Positions 17,610 through 26,298 of a stretch of DNA of 64,000 nucleotides are shown here, one piece after another. The position numbers and the translations under genes are program-made. How positions within the stretch are numbered: the stretch's first letter is position 1; every line of letters starts with the position of its first letter. Source of the stretch: an uncultured Bacteroidota bacterium (GTDB lineage: Bacteria; Bacteroidota; Bacteroidia; Chitinophagales; Chitinophagaceae); assembly GCA_903905065.1 (NCBI GenBank), contig CAIVEW010000092.1, positions 1 through 64,000 of the forward strand, in the 5' to 3' direction. The notes beneath the pieces are model-generated. The model worked only from the letters and a program-made list of their open reading frames with translations, was not told the DNA's origin and searched no databases.

Positions 17610-17643
17610 GGACTTACGACTCACGACTTATGACTTACGACTT
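17610..17643. repeat. TTACGACTCACGACT repeat family, thyA side
   Basis: GGACTTACGACTCACGACTT followed by ATGACTTACGACTTC. It starts right after the thyA TAG when read on the minus strand. A copy matching almost base for base is inside gltX at 28332-28372. Confidence 0.75.
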
Positions 17644-18438
17644 CTAAACCGCTACCGGCGCCTTTATGGCGGGATGATGCTGGTAATTTTCAAGTGTGAA
17701 ATCTTCGTACTTAAAATCGAACAGGTCTTTTACTTCGGGATTTAGTTTCATTGTTGGCAATGGGAATGGCGTACGGCTCAACTGAAGTTTTGCCTGTTCC
17801 ATATGGTTGCTGTACAGATGCACATCGCCAAAAGTATGAACGAACTCACCAGGCTGTAATCCGCATACCTGCGCCATCATCATCGTCAGCAATGCATAAG
17901 AAGCAATGTTGAACGGCACGCCGAGAAACACATCCGCGCTGCGCTGGTAGAGCTGGCAACTAAGCTTGCCGTCCGCTACATAAAACTGGAATAAGGCATG
18001 GCAGGGATTCAGCCCCATCTTGGGCAGGTCGGCCACATTCCAGGCACTCACGATCATCCGACGGCTATCGGGATTGGTTTTGATCTGGTGTAGCACGTCC
18101 TTTATCTGGTCGTAAGTTTTACCGTCAGCACCCGTCCAGCTGCGCCATTGGTGGCCGTATATCGGGCCCAGGCTGCCATTTTTATCCGCCCATTCGTCCC
18201 AGATACTCACGCCATGCTCATGCAGATAGGCAACATTCGTATCGCCCCTTAGGAACCACAACAATTCATAAATAATAGACTTAAGGTGCAGCTTCTTAGT
18301 GGTCACCAGCGGGAAACCTTTCTGCAGGTCGAACCGCATCTGGTAACCGAAGCAACTGGTTGTGCCGGTTCCGGTGCGGTCGCTCTTTTTTACGCCGGTG
18401 TCTATTATGTGTTGAACGAGATCTAAATACGCCTGCAT
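17644..18438 (-). CDS. thyA: Thymidylate synthase
   Basis: 264 residues, the same length as E. coli ThyA. It converts dUMP and methylene-THF to dTMP and dihydrofolate. The catalytic Cys is in [11 protein letters not shown]; other signatures are [18 protein letters not shown], the nucleotide-binding [25 protein letters not shown] and the C-terminal KAPVAV with a terminal aliphatic residue. An AAAGGAG Shine-Dalgarno-like site lies just before the ATG, unusual for this phylum, and a TAATTTTG box sits further up. Downstream on the same strand is folA, its metabolic partner. Confidence 0.97.
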   Translation of the reverse strand: MQAYLDLVQHIIDTGVKKSDRTGTGTTSCFGYQMRFDLQKGFPLVTTKKLHLKSIIYELLWFLRGDTNVAYLHEHGVSIWDEWADKNGSLGPIYGHQWRSWTGADGKTYDQIKDVLHQIKTNPDSRRMIVSAWNVADLPKMGLNPCHALFQFYVADGKLSCQLYQRSADVFLGVPFNIASYALLTMMMAQVCGLQPGEFVHTFGDVHLYSNHMEQAKLQLSRTPFPLPTMKLNPEVKDLFDFKYEDFTLENYQHHPAIKAPVAV

Positions 18439-18460
18439 AGCTCCTTTAAGAAATGTACTG

Positions 18461-18468
18461 CAAAATTA
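18461..18468 (-). promoter_or_regulatory. Bacteroidota -7 box TAATTTTG upstream of thyA
   Basis: Minus-strand TAATTTTG fits TAnnTTTG and ends 22 nt before the thyA ATG. Transcription would start near base 18455. Confidence 0.5.
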
Positions 18469-18564
18469 CTTATTCCCTTTCTACCCCTATTGATTTTTTA
18501 GACCCAGCTTGTTAAAAAACTCTTTTTTATGACTGTCGCTGAAGTTTTCTGAACTCGGCGTTCA

Positions 18565-19188
18565 CTACCCGGCTTCGTCCAGTATAGTTTCTAGCTCACT
18601 GATCATCATCGCGGTTGCGCCCCAGATGATGGTGCCATCTTCCAGTTTATAAGCATTCACATTTCTAATGACATCTGGTAATGCGGGTGATACCACGTCT
18701 GTTACTGTTTTCCGCTCTGGATGTAGCAGGCTGCTCAGCGGTACCTCGATGGTATAGGAAACTTCATTGTGGCTAAGGTTGTATTTTGGCCTTTGCGCCG
18801 AGTAGCCAACGAATGGATAAACATTGAAATTGCTGACTGGGATATAGAGCGGCGTCAATGCCCCGAGGATATCTACGTCCGCCGAAACAATACCTACTTC
18901 CTCCTGTGCTTCTCTGAGTGCTGTGGCCTTAAAGTCTGCGTCAGTGGTCTCGTAGCTACCGCCGGGAAAACTCACCTGCGCGCTATGCGCCGTTTTGTCT
19001 TCTCTTCTTTTCATCAGCAGCATCACCAGTTCATTATTCATGGGGAAGAGCAGGCACAGCACTGCGCTGGGCCGTGCATGCTCCGGTACTTTTATCGGGT
19101 GGGGCAGCACACGGCCCATCATCCGCTCCTGTGCGCTGCGGCCCGGTAAGGGCCGTTGCAGCCATTCTATTTTACCCGCGATTTCCAA
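18565..19188 (-). CDS. Nudix hydrolase, CoA diphosphatase-like
   Basis: 207 residues. The stretch LLMKRREDKTAHSAQVSFPG is the UPF0035-type signature preceding the Nudix box, and the box itself ends in ALREAQEEVGI with the metal-binding glutamates. This combination is characteristic of CoA/acyl-CoA pyrophosphatases (NudL/PCD1 type) cleaving CoA to phosphopantetheine and 3',5'-ADP. Substrate is inferred from the family. Its start lies 5 bp from the end of the iron-sulfur mini-protein gene on the same strand, suggesting a two-gene transcript. Confidence 0.85.
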   Translation of the reverse strand: MEIAGKIEWLQRPLPGRSAQERMMGRVLPHPIKVPEHARPSAVLCLLFPMNNELVMLLMKRREDKTAHSAQVSFPGGSYETTDADFKATALREAQEEVGIVSADVDILGALTPLYIPVSNFNVYPFVGYSAQRPKYNLSHNEVSYTIEVPLSSLLHPERKTVTDVVSPALPDVIRNVNAYKLEDGTIIWGATAMMISELETILDEAG

Positions 19189-19193
19189 ATCTG

Positions 19194-19415
19194 CTATTGT
19201 TCTTTTATCTCCAAACTAAGCGCTCCGGAGGGGCACTTTTTTACCTGCTCTATAATGCGCTCTGCTTCGGCGCCATCCATGTTTATCCACGGGCTTATTT
19301 TCGGGTTGAACACCTCGCCAAGGCCTTTCCAGCAAATGGTGGAATGCTGACAGAGCGCCGATTTCCAGATGACCGTTACATCACCCCTGGTATAGTGTTT
19401 TACTACGCTATCCAT
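19194..19415 (-). CDS. Divergent 4Fe-4S mono-cluster protein (YjdI-like)
   Basis: 73 residues from Met at 19415; an upstream in-frame Met at 19454 would add 13 atypical residues. The pattern is that of the Fer4_19/YjdI family: VKHYTRGDVTVIW, C-x5-C in CQHSTICWKGL, EVFNP and the late CPSGAL. These small proteins bind one iron-sulfur cluster with a divergent ligand set; their function is not well defined. It ends 5 bp before the Nudix gene. Confidence 0.78.
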   Translation of the reverse strand: MDSVVKHYTRGDVTVIWKSALCQHSTICWKGLGEVFNPKISPWINMDGAEAERIIEQVKKCPSGALSLEIKEQ

Positions 19416-19515
19416 AACCAATGTTTTTATAAAAATACGCAAACCTCCACACATAACCGCGCCCCAACTGTCATTACACAGAGGGGCGCGGGTACATTAG
19501 TCTTCAATAAAGTTG

Positions 19516-20232
19516 TTATGCCATCGGCACTTCAAATATCAGTACATCGCTGGTTGCATCAGCCTTTATTTCAAAGCTATCTGCTTCGCTGATACCAAAT
19601 GCATCTCTTTTGTTCAGTACCTGGTCGCCAACGGTTACCTTACCATCGATCAGGAAGATATATGCCCCGTTATCTTTGTTGCGGAAGCTGTGGGTGAGGC
19701 TCTTTCCGGCTTCCAGGGTAGTGCGGTATATCCAGGCATCCTGGTGTATCTTCATTCCATCGTCGTTGCTGTCTATTGGCGATACTATCGTCTGCAATTT
19801 GTTTACGCGGTCTTCCGGCGGATACATTTTCTGGTCGTAGCGCGGCTGCACATTCTTTTTGTTGGGGAATATCCAGGTCTGCAGGAGGTTGGTTTTGTGA
19901 TCCGGATCCGGGTTATACTCACTATGCGTTACCCCGCTGCCGGCGCTCATTACCTGTACTTCATTAGGTATTATCTGCTGTGCGTGGCCCATGCTGTCTT
20001 TATGTTCCAGCTTGCCGTCCAGCACTATCGTGATGATCTCCATATTATCGTGCGGGTGCCTGCCAAAGCCCATTCCGCCGTCAATTATATCATCATTGAG
20101 TACCCGCAATACCCCAAAGTGTACCTTGGTGGGATCGTACCAGTCTGCGAAACTGAATGAATGATGTGCATCGAGCCACCCATGTTTGGCGTGCCCTCTT
20201 TTATCTGCTGCATGAAATATTGTCTTTGCCAT
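19516..20232 (-). CDS. Pirin family protein (quercetinase-like bicupin)
   Basis: 238 residues from Met at 20232, the family's usual length; 16 further in-frame codons upstream look non-coding. Pirin motifs: HGWLDAHHSFSFADWYDP at the start, FGRHPHDNMEIITIVLDGKL with metal-binding His/Glu of the first cupin, VQVMSAGSGVTHSEYNP, and PNKKNVQPRYDQK. The second cupin is less conserved. E. coli YhhW of this family oxidises quercetin; the native substrate here is unknown. It stands alone, divergent from the NtrC-like regulator. Confidence 0.92.
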   Translation of the reverse strand: MAKTIFHAADKRGHAKHGWLDAHHSFSFADWYDPTKVHFGVLRVLNDDIIDGGMGFGRHPHDNMEIITIVLDGKLEHKDSMGHAQQIIPNEVQVMSAGSGVTHSEYNPDPDHKTNLLQTWIFPNKKNVQPRYDQKMYPPEDRVNKLQTIVSPIDSNDDGMKIHQDAWIYRTTLEAGKSLTHSFRNKDNGAYIFLIDGKVTVGDQVLNKRDAFGISEADSFEIKADATSDVLIFEVPMA

Positions 20233-20450
20233 AATTTTTCTTGTTTTAAAAATGAATGTACATACATGTATACAAAACAAGTGCCCAAATATTTCTATGA
20301 CAAAATTGCGGGTTTTTCCGCATATAAAGGATGGATGGATGGCACATTTGCATGTAGAAAGGGAATAAAATGGTAAATTGGCACTTTACACGATAGTTGT
20401 TTTGCACGGCTATCTACTAAATACTAACTTACCAAATACTAACTTACAAC

Positions 20451-21617
20451 ATGGCTCAAAGCATACTGATAATAGATGATGAAAAGGCGATCCGCAAGGC
20501 GCTGGGTGAGATACTGACCTTCGAGGGGTTTGTGGTGGACGAGGCCACAGATGGTGCCGAAGGCGTCAAGAAGATCAAAGAGAATAATTACGACTGCATC
20601 CTTTGCGATATAAAGATGCCGAAGATGGATGGCATAGAAGTGCTGCAAGTAGCCCGGGAGGAGCGCCCGGATACTCCGTTCATAGTTATCTCGGGTCATG
20701 GGAACTTAGAAACAGCGGTAGATGCCGTAAAGAAGGGTGCCTATGACTACATCTCCAAGCCACCCGACCTGAACCGGTTGCTGATAACCGTGCGCAATGC
20801 AATGGATAAAAAGAGCCTGGTGTCTGAAACACGGCAACTGCGCAAGCGGATATCGCGCGGCAATGAAATGATAGGTGGCAGTGAGGCGATGGCGCAGATA
20901 CAAGAGACAATTAAAAAAGTGGCCCCAACTGACGCACGCGTTTTGGTGACCGGTGAAAACGGTGTGGGCAAAGAACTGGTAGCACGCCGTATTCATGAGC
21001 TGAGCAACCGCGCCAATGGCCCGCTGGTGGAGGTGAATTGCGCCGCTATACCTTCTGAACTGATCGAGAGTGAACTGTTCGGGCACGAGAAGGGCTCGTT
21101 CACTTCTGCCATAAAACAGCGTATCGGTAAGTTTGAACAGGCTAATGGCGGAACACTCTTCCTGGATGAGATAGGTGATATGAGCCATGATGCGCAGGCC
21201 AAAATGCTGCGCGCACTGCAAGAAGGCAAGATAACCCGCGTTGGTGGCGAAAAAGAAATAAAAGTAGATGTGCGCGTAATAGCTGCAACGAATAAGAACC
21301 TGATGGAAGAAGTAGATGCAAAAAAATTCCGCCTCGACTTATACCATCGCCTCAGCGTCATCCTGATAAAAGTGCCACCACTGAATGCAAGGAGGGAGGA
21401 CATACCTGAACTGATCAGCCACTTCATGAAGGAGATCAGCGAGGATTACAAACAGCAACCAAAAGAAGTGGAACCAGCGGCAGTCACCGCATTGCAGCAG
21501 TTCAACTGGACCGGAAACATCCGCGAGCTGAGAAATGTGGTGGAGCGCCTTATTATCCTTTCAGATAAAAAGATAACAAAAAAAGATGTGGAGACATATA
21601 TAACCCCCGGCCCCTAA
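20451..21617 (+). CDS. NtrC-family response regulator without DNA-binding domain
   Basis: 388 residues. Receiver domain 1-120: phospho-acceptor D53 in CILCDIKMPKMDG and K103 in YISKP. AAA+ sigma-54 interaction domain about 140-365: Walker A 168-175 (GENGVGKE), Walker B D239/E240 in GGTLFLDEIGDM, and WTGNIRELRNVVERL. The loop that contacts sigma-54 reads GSFTSA (215-220) instead of GAFTGA, keeping the key Phe and Thr. The usual C-terminal Fis-type helix-turn-helix (about 50-80 residues) is absent. The last four codons and the stop lie in a dispersed C/G palindrome, so the original C-terminus may have been cut. No kinase gene is adjacent. Confidence 0.93.
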   Translation: MAQSILIIDDEKAIRKALGEILTFEGFVVDEATDGAEGVKKIKENNYDCILCDIKMPKMDGIEVLQVAREERPDTPFIVISGHGNLETAVDAVKKGAYDYISKPPDLNRLLITVRNAMDKKSLVSETRQLRKRISRGNEMIGGSEAMAQIQETIKKVAPTDARVLVTGENGVGKELVARRIHELSNRANGPLVEVNCAAIPSELIESELFGHEKGSFTSAIKQRIGKFEQANGGTLFLDEIGDMSHDAQAKMLRALQEGKITRVGGEKEIKVDVRVIAATNKNLMEEVDAKKFRLDLYHRLSVILIKVPPLNARREDIPELISHFMKEISEDYKQQPKEVEPAAVTALQQFNWTGNIRELRNVVERLIILSDKKITKKDVETYITPGP

Positions 21618-21623
21618 AGGGGA
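21603..21623. repeat. C/G palindrome family, copy containing the regulator's stop codon
   Basis: ACCCCCGGCCCCTAAAGGGG: the TAA inside its centre is the stop codon of the NtrC-like gene. An almost perfect inverted copy lies at 21726-21747 beside the convergent VOC gene. Confidence 0.8.
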
Positions 21624-21725
21624 GCGCTTTATGAATATATTTTCAGCTTAGTGCTTCTATATAGTATTTTCTCGCCCTGAGTAAGCGCAATTTTGCAGTA
21701 ACGATGAATTTTAATTCCCAACGTA

Positions 21726-21747
21726 CTCCCCTTTAGGGGTCGGGGGT
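21726..21747. repeat. C/G palindrome family, copy near VOC gene stop
   Basis: CTCCCCTTTAGGGGTCGGGG, 14 nt beyond the stop of the VOC gene on the minus strand. Its reverse complement matches the copy at 21603 with a single mismatch over 21 bases. Confidence 0.75.
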
Positions 21748-21761
21748 TTCAGGCCAAAGGG

Positions 21762-22142
21762 TTAGTCAATCGCTTCCCACAGTTCTATTTTGTTCCCTTC
21801 GGGATCCATGATGTGCGCAAACTTGCCGTATTCAGAGACCTCCATTTCACCTATCTGCTCCACACCCTCCTTCTTTAATTCTCCCAGCAGCCACTCCAGG
21901 TCCTCTACACGGTAGTTGATCATGAACTCTCTTGCAGAAGGCCCAAAGTATTTAGTATCTGCCGGAAAGGTACTCCATACGGTGGATCCCTTTTTATCCG
22001 GATCGTCAGCGTGACGCCAGTCGAATGTAGCTCCCCATTGTTCCGCGTTCAGGCCCAGGTGGGTATTGTACCAGTCGCGGGTGGCAGCAGGGTCGGCGCT
22101 TTTAAAGAAAATACCTCCGATGTTTGTAACTCTTTTTGGCAT
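21762..22142 (-). CDS. VOC superfamily protein (glyoxalase/bleomycin-resistance fold)
   Basis: 126 residues, one VOC module. The N-terminus NIGGIFFKSADPAATRDWYNTHLGLN is the typical first beta-alpha unit with the DPAATRDWY helix; the C-terminus EYGKFAHIMDPEGNKIELWEA holds the DPxGNxIEL strand and metal-ligand Glu. Members include glyoxalase I, dioxygenases and antibiotic-binding proteins, and the sequence does not decide among them. It lies downstream of the tandem small exported genes but beyond their terminator. Confidence 0.88.
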   Translation of the reverse strand: MPKRVTNIGGIFFKSADPAATRDWYNTHLGLNAEQWGATFDWRHADDPDKKGSTVWSTFPADTKYFGPSAREFMINYRVEDLEWLLGELKKEGVEQIGEMEVSEYGKFAHIMDPEGNKIELWEAID

Positions 22143-22163
22143 GGTGCAGATGTTTTTAAGGAA

Positions 22164-22199
22164 CTAAAATAATAAAGTTCCGGGGGAAACCGGAACTTT
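22164..22199 (-). terminator. Rho-independent terminator after tandem exported paralogs
   Basis: AAAGTTCCGG (22174-22183) pairs perfectly with CCGGAACTTT (22190-22199) around a 6-nt loop. On the minus strand it is followed by TATTATTTT. It ends the transcript of the two exported paralogs before the VOC gene. Confidence 0.75.
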
Positions 22200-22227
22200 A
22201 AGAATGACTATTATTAAAAACTTAATC

Positions 22228-22614
22228 TTAGTATATCGTAGCATCGAACTCACCGAGCTTGCTATGGAGCACCGCACGATTTGTAGCGAGGTCTGTCCTG
22301 AGCGGAAGTATCATCTTGTATAGATTCCTTTGGGTGTCAAGGATCGCTAAGAAAGCGGCTTTATCAGCAGGCGTGGTTGCCAGATTTATGCTGTTTTTAG
22401 TGTAGCCGAGTACCTCCAGCATCATAGTATGAACTACGTTCCATGTCGCAGTGGCGGATGTCAAGTTGCCGGCAGCCAGGTATGAGTCAAGCAAGTTCAC
22501 CTGAGTGGTGAATTCCGGGGCAGTTACATGCACAACTTGTGCAGAGCAGCGTGGAGTGGAAGTTACCGAGCACACTGCAGTGAGCAGAAAACAAGCTAAT
22601 AAAATACGTTTCAT
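22228..22614 (-). CDS. Small exported helical protein, paralog B
   Basis: 128 residues from Met at 22614, which starts a signal peptide (MKRILLACFLLTAVCSVTST). The mature part is mostly helical and ends LHSKLGEFDATIY. It is clearly a duplicate of the next gene upstream (22655-23035): both share the MKRILxACFLLTA signal, ATPADK, LxTNRAxLxSKLxxFDxTIY and nearly equal length. No domain recognised. Only 40 bp separate the two, so they form one transcript, ended by the hairpin at 22174. Periplasmic location is inferred from the signal peptide. Confidence 0.8.
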   Translation of the reverse strand: MKRILLACFLLTAVCSVTSTPRCSAQVVHVTAPEFTTQVNLLDSYLAAGNLTSATATWNVVHTMMLEVLGYTKNSINLATTPADKAAFLAILDTQRNLYKMILPLRTDLATNRAVLHSKLGEFDATIY

Positions 22615-22654
22615 ATTTTTAATTTTAGAAAGGCGAAAATTTGTGCTTAGCAGA

Positions 22655-23035
22655 CTAGTAAATGGTAAGATCAAATTGTGCAAGCTTAGAATCGAGCGCA
22701 GCACGATTCAAAGCAAGGTCAGATTTCAAACCCCAGATAGTCTTGTAAATGTGCGTCTGGTTGCCAATAATAGACTGGTAGGTAGTCTTGTCGGCGGGCG
22801 TAGCAGCAGTATAGATACTTTTTTTGGTAACCGCCAGTACAGTTTTCATCATCCTGTTCAGCGTATCAAATGTCGCCTGCGCCATCGGCATATTTCCGGC
22901 GCTGATATACGAATCCATCTGGTTCACGGTTGCGGTAAAGGAAGCCTGTGTTACAGCCTGTGCCGAAGCACGCTGAACTGTAGATACGGTCGCTGTTGCA
23001 GTAAGCAGGAAACAGGCAAATAGAATGCGTTTCAT
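22655..23035 (-). CDS. Small exported helical protein, paralog A
   Basis: 126 residues with signal peptide MKRILFACFLLTATATVST, cleaved near the AQA before VTQASF. The mature domain (about 100 residues) is helical and contains TAATPADKTTYQSIIGNQ and the terminal LDSKLAQFDLTIY, both mirrored in paralog B downstream. The family is not one I recognise. Tandem duplication with divergence suggests dosage or subfunctionalisation. It lies 35 bp upstream of the end of the UbiD-family gene, all on the minus strand. Confidence 0.8.
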   Translation of the reverse strand: MKRILFACFLLTATATVSTVQRASAQAVTQASFTATVNQMDSYISAGNMPMAQATFDTLNRMMKTVLAVTKKSIYTAATPADKTTYQSIIGNQTHIYKTIWGLKSDLALNRAALDSKLAQFDLTIY

Positions 23036-23070
23036 TTTTCTAAATTTTATTAAAGTTATAAAAAAAATCG

Positions 23071-24987
23071 TTATTCACTATCTAAGACAGTAGCACCCCC
23101 CCTGTATAGTTGGGTTTTATACCGTAAAGATGGAGAAAAAATTATTTCGCCTATCCCCAATTCACTCCATTTCTTGTCTACAGACGCTATTGTCTTGTCA
23201 TCTGCTACAATGATATTGGGCCAGGGACGGTCAAAGTTATCTAATTTTTTTGTTTTACGAGTGCCATCTAGGCCTAAGATATTACCCCCTGCGTAAAAAT
23301 TATCCCTTTTGGGGTCCAGGTTATTGCAAAAACGCCATAATACGTCCGCAATGTCGTCGGCTTTCACTGTATGTTCTACATACAAAATTATCTTAATTCC
23401 ATCTAGCCCGTGTTGTGAACATATACTTTTATGTAATTCGGATACGTGGTGCGGCCGGTTCTTTTCCACGGCAACGAACAAAACAGGTATTCCCCATTCC
23501 TTAGCCAGTTTTTCATTGATCCCGGTTATTTCCGGGTAAAGAGCCAGCATATTTTGTTTTGAAAATGAAGGAAGAAGGCGGAAAGGAACATGCGGCGTAG
23601 TCATTTCCTCTTCCATTTTTTTAGTACCGTCTATGCACATCTTACCTCCGAAGCCCAGCTTGGAGCAGCTATGGTCCAGCACATCCATTGGCCCCTGGCT
23701 AAAGTAAACATCGGTGAGGGGGTTCACATTTTTGAATACATATTGGGCCAGGGTTTTATAATCATCTATCTTAACCCCGCTATTCGCGAAGCTATCTGTG
23801 AGTACGAGTATTTTGTTGAACATCATCTGGCCCGCCCCCCACATGGCGTTCATTACCTTTGGTCCTTGCCCCGCATATTCTTTATTGATGGCGGTAATGA
23901 CCAGGTTGTGAAACACACCTTCCACCGGCATGTTCATATCAGTTATCTCGGGTACCATGGTCATTTTTATAGGAGCGAGGAATATGCGTTCTGTGGCCTT
24001 GCCCAGCCATGCATCTTCCTGCGGCGGTATACCTACTATAGTTGCAGGGTACACTGCGTCCTTGCGGTGGGTGATAGCGGTGACGTGAAACCGGGGGTAA
24101 AAGTCCGGCAAGGAGTAATAACCCGTGTGATCGCCAAATGGCCCTTCCCATATAAGGTCTTCCTCAGGGTCTACGTAGCCCTCTATAATGAAATCGGCAT
24201 CGGCAGGCACTTCCAGTTCTGGCTGGGTGATGCAGCGTACCAGTTCCACTTTCTTTTTGCGCAGGAATCCAGCCAACATGTATTCATCTACATTTTCCGG
24301 TAATGGGGCCGTGGCCGAATACGTATATACCGGATCACCGCCCAGCGCTACCGCAACCGGCATGCGCTTACCTAGCTTTTTATATTCATTAAAATGGCGG
24401 GCAGAGACCTTATGTTTATGCCAGTGCATACCCGTCATCGTGGGCTCAAATACCTGCATTCGGTACATGCCGATGTTCCGGATACCATTGTTAGGGTCTT
24501 TGGTGTGTATGGCAGGGAGGGTAATAAACCGCCCGCCGTCTTCGGGCCAGCATTTAAGGATAGGTATTTTGCCTAGGTCGGGCTGCTCCATGATTACTTC
24601 CTGGCATGCACCGCGGCCACTAACCACCTTGGGCATCCAAGAGGCAAATTTGCTGAGCTGGGGCAGCATCGCCAGCTTTTCGAGCATGCCGTTTTTCGGT
24701 GCGGACAGTTTTTTGAAAAGGTCTTCGATATCGTGCGTCACATCATCCAGGTCTTTAACTCCCAAGGCTATGCACATGCGTCGCTCACTGCCCATAGAGT
24801 TGATCAGCAATGGGAAATCAGTACCTGTGTTTTCAAACAAAAGAGCTTTATTCCTGTCGGCTGTTTTCGAGATACGGTCGGTGATCTCAGCGATCTCCAG
24901 AAAGGGATCAACAAATGTTTTAATTCTTAGCAGTTCACCAGCCTGCTCCAACGCCTCTATGAATGCCCGTAAAGATTTGTATGCCAT
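23071..24987 (-). CDS. UbiD family decarboxylase
   Basis: 638 residues. UbiD enzymes use prenylated FMN to (de)carboxylate aromatic or unsaturated acids. Family signatures: YKSLRAFIEALEQAGELLRI at the start, GRGACQEVIMEQPDLGKIPI, MYRMQVFEPTMTGMHWHKHK, the metal/prFMN region EGPFGDHTGYYSLPDFYPRF and PATIVGIPPQEDAWLGKATE. Length is above E. coli UbiD (497), as in the larger Bacteroidota forms often annotated as menaquinone biosynthesis decarboxylase; that pathway role is an inference. No ubiX homolog is adjacent. A TACCTTTG box ends 4 nt before the ATG. Confidence 0.92.
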   Translation of the reverse strand: MAYKSLRAFIEALEQAGELLRIKTFVDPFLEIAEITDRISKTADRNKALLFENTGTDFPLLINSMGSERRMCIALGVKDLDDVTHDIEDLFKKLSAPKNGMLEKLAMLPQLSKFASWMPKVVSGRGACQEVIMEQPDLGKIPILKCWPEDGGRFITLPAIHTKDPNNGIRNIGMYRMQVFEPTMTGMHWHKHKVSARHFNEYKKLGKRMPVAVALGGDPVYTYSATAPLPENVDEYMLAGFLRKKKVELVRCITQPELEVPADADFIIEGYVDPEEDLIWEGPFGDHTGYYSLPDFYPRFHVTAITHRKDAVYPATIVGIPPQEDAWLGKATERIFLAPIKMTMVPEITDMNMPVEGVFHNLVITAINKEYAGQGPKVMNAMWGAGQMMFNKILVLTDSFANSGVKIDDYKTLAQYVFKNVNPLTDVYFSQGPMDVLDHSCSKLGFGGKMCIDGTKKMEEEMTTPHVPFRLLPSFSKQNMLALYPEITGINEKLAKEWGIPVLFVAVEKNRPHHVSELHKSICSQHGLDGIKIILYVEHTVKADDIADVLWRFCNNLDPKRDNFYAGGNILGLDGTRKTKKLDNFDRPWPNIIVADDKTIASVDKKWSELGIGEIIFSPSLRYKTQLYRGGATVLDSE

Positions 24988-24991
24988 AAAG

Positions 24992-24999
24992 CAAAGGTA
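24992..24999 (-). promoter_or_regulatory. Bacteroidota -7 box TACCTTTG abutting UbiD-family gene start
   Basis: Minus-strand TACCTTTG ends 4 nt before the ATG at 24987, the same spacing as at metH and arfB. Predicts a leaderless transcript. Confidence 0.55.
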
Positions 25000-25042
25000 A
25001 GTAATGGTGAAAAGGAATATAGAAAGGGGGTATAACTAAAAA

Positions 25043-26158
25043 CTAATCAATGTCCCGGCCAATGATGAGGGAAGGCTTCATACGGCCGGCAATGTGCTTT
25101 CCTATACGCATAAAGGGCAGTTCTATACAGTAATGCAATATAGTAGCCACCAACACAACTGCCAGTATTACCAATATAGTTATCAGCGCAAAACTGGCGG
25201 CAGGATGAGATCCGGAAAGATATTGCTCCGTATACAAGTAGACGGTATTAATGACTACTACATGCACCAGGTATACGCCATAAGATATTTTGCCCAGGTA
25301 CACCAGGACCCTGTTTTCCAGGAACCGCTGCACGCGCTTGCTATGCAATATGCCAACGAGGAAAACAAAACAAGCAATGCCAGTGTAGGTGAAAAAATCT
25401 ATACCCAGGTACGCTGCCAGATCCTTATACGATGGCCCGAGCGGAGAGATAGCATCTATCTGCCGTATAGAGAATAAAACTACAGACGCGATCAGTATAG
25501 GATACCGGTATTTAAACCACTTTGTCTCGCGGAATGAAACGCCAGTGATCTCACTATAATAACAGCTTGCGATGATACCGAACGCGAACATATAACTAAA
25601 GCACAGATTGTTGCCGATGATCAGCATAGCCAAAACAAAATAAGGAATGAGCCGCCTGTTTTTCAGCGCCAGCGCGATATAAAACGGCATCAGGAAAGAG
25701 CCGACCATTTCCAGCGTTAGCGTCCAGCCCGGATAATAGAATTTGTTGTGAAAATGCAGCAGGAATGCTTCTTCCCAAAACTCATATTTATTGAAGATAA
25801 ACAGGTCTTTGAATGTTTGGCAGCCGAGTTCGTTCCTGAATGTGTACAAGGCGCTCCATAAAACGATCAGGAAGTATGCCGGAAACAGCCGGAAAACCCT
25901 GCTGACATAGAATTTCTTTATGTCCAACGGCTTGCCGAGCACAACATATTTATAAGAAAGTACGAAACCGCTAAGCACAAAGAAAAAGGAAACCGCATCA
26001 TTACCATTGAGCACGAAGAAAAAGTAATGGACATTCATTTTTGCCTGGAAGGTGCGGGCTACAAAATGGCTGCCAAAAACCATTAATGCCGCAATGCCCC
26101 TCGCAGAGTCCAGGTATTTAAAATGCTTTTCGGAATTGTCAGGCGGGATTATGGGCAT
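25043..26158 (-). CDS. Acyltransferase 3 family membrane protein
   Basis: 371 residues from Met at 26158; an upstream in-frame Met at 26194 adds 12 residues. The N-terminus KYLDSARGIAALMVFGSHF has the conserved Arg and catalytic-type His of acyltransferase-3 (OafA/NodX) proteins; FFFVLSGFVLSYKY and YVSRVFRLFPAYFLIVL are further family hallmarks. About ten membrane helices follow. Such enzymes O-acetylate or succinylate surface sugars and lipids. No glycan cluster is adjacent, so the acceptor is unknown. Confidence 0.92.
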   Translation of the reverse strand: MPIIPPDNSEKHFKYLDSARGIAALMVFGSHFVARTFQAKMNVHYFFFVLNGNDAVSFFFVLSGFVLSYKYVVLGKPLDIKKFYVSRVFRLFPAYFLIVLWSALYTFRNELGCQTFKDLFIFNKYEFWEEAFLLHFHNKFYYPGWTLTLEMVGSFLMPFYIALALKNRRLIPYFVLAMLIIGNNLCFSYMFAFGIIASCYYSEITGVSFRETKWFKYRYPILIASVVLFSIRQIDAISPLGPSYKDLAAYLGIDFFTYTGIACFVFLVGILHSKRVQRFLENRVLVYLGKISYGVYLVHVVVINTVYLYTEQYLSGSHPAASFALITILVILAVVLVATILHYCIELPFMRIGKHIAGRMKPSLIIGRDID

Positions 26159-26298
26159 TGTAACTAAAAGTATAAAATTTCCAACTGAATACAAATCACC
26201 TGAACCGGTTTCAAATTTAGCAAACCATTGGCATTGCCGGGCACGTATTTACTCACAGTAGGGGTGGAACAATAAATTAACGCTAAAATACTAAGATC

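Noticed and set aside
19513-20160. 215-codon plus-strand frame
   Set aside because: Antisense to the pirin gene, which has clear metal-binding cupin motifs.
21603-21747. Small transposable element bounded by inverted repeats
   Set aside because: The two palindromes bracket about 100 bp, but each is explained as the usual gene-end copy of two convergent genes; no target duplication or coding content.
23590-24303. 237-codon plus-strand frame
   Set aside because: Antisense to the UbiD-family gene, His/Tyr-rich, typical shadow.
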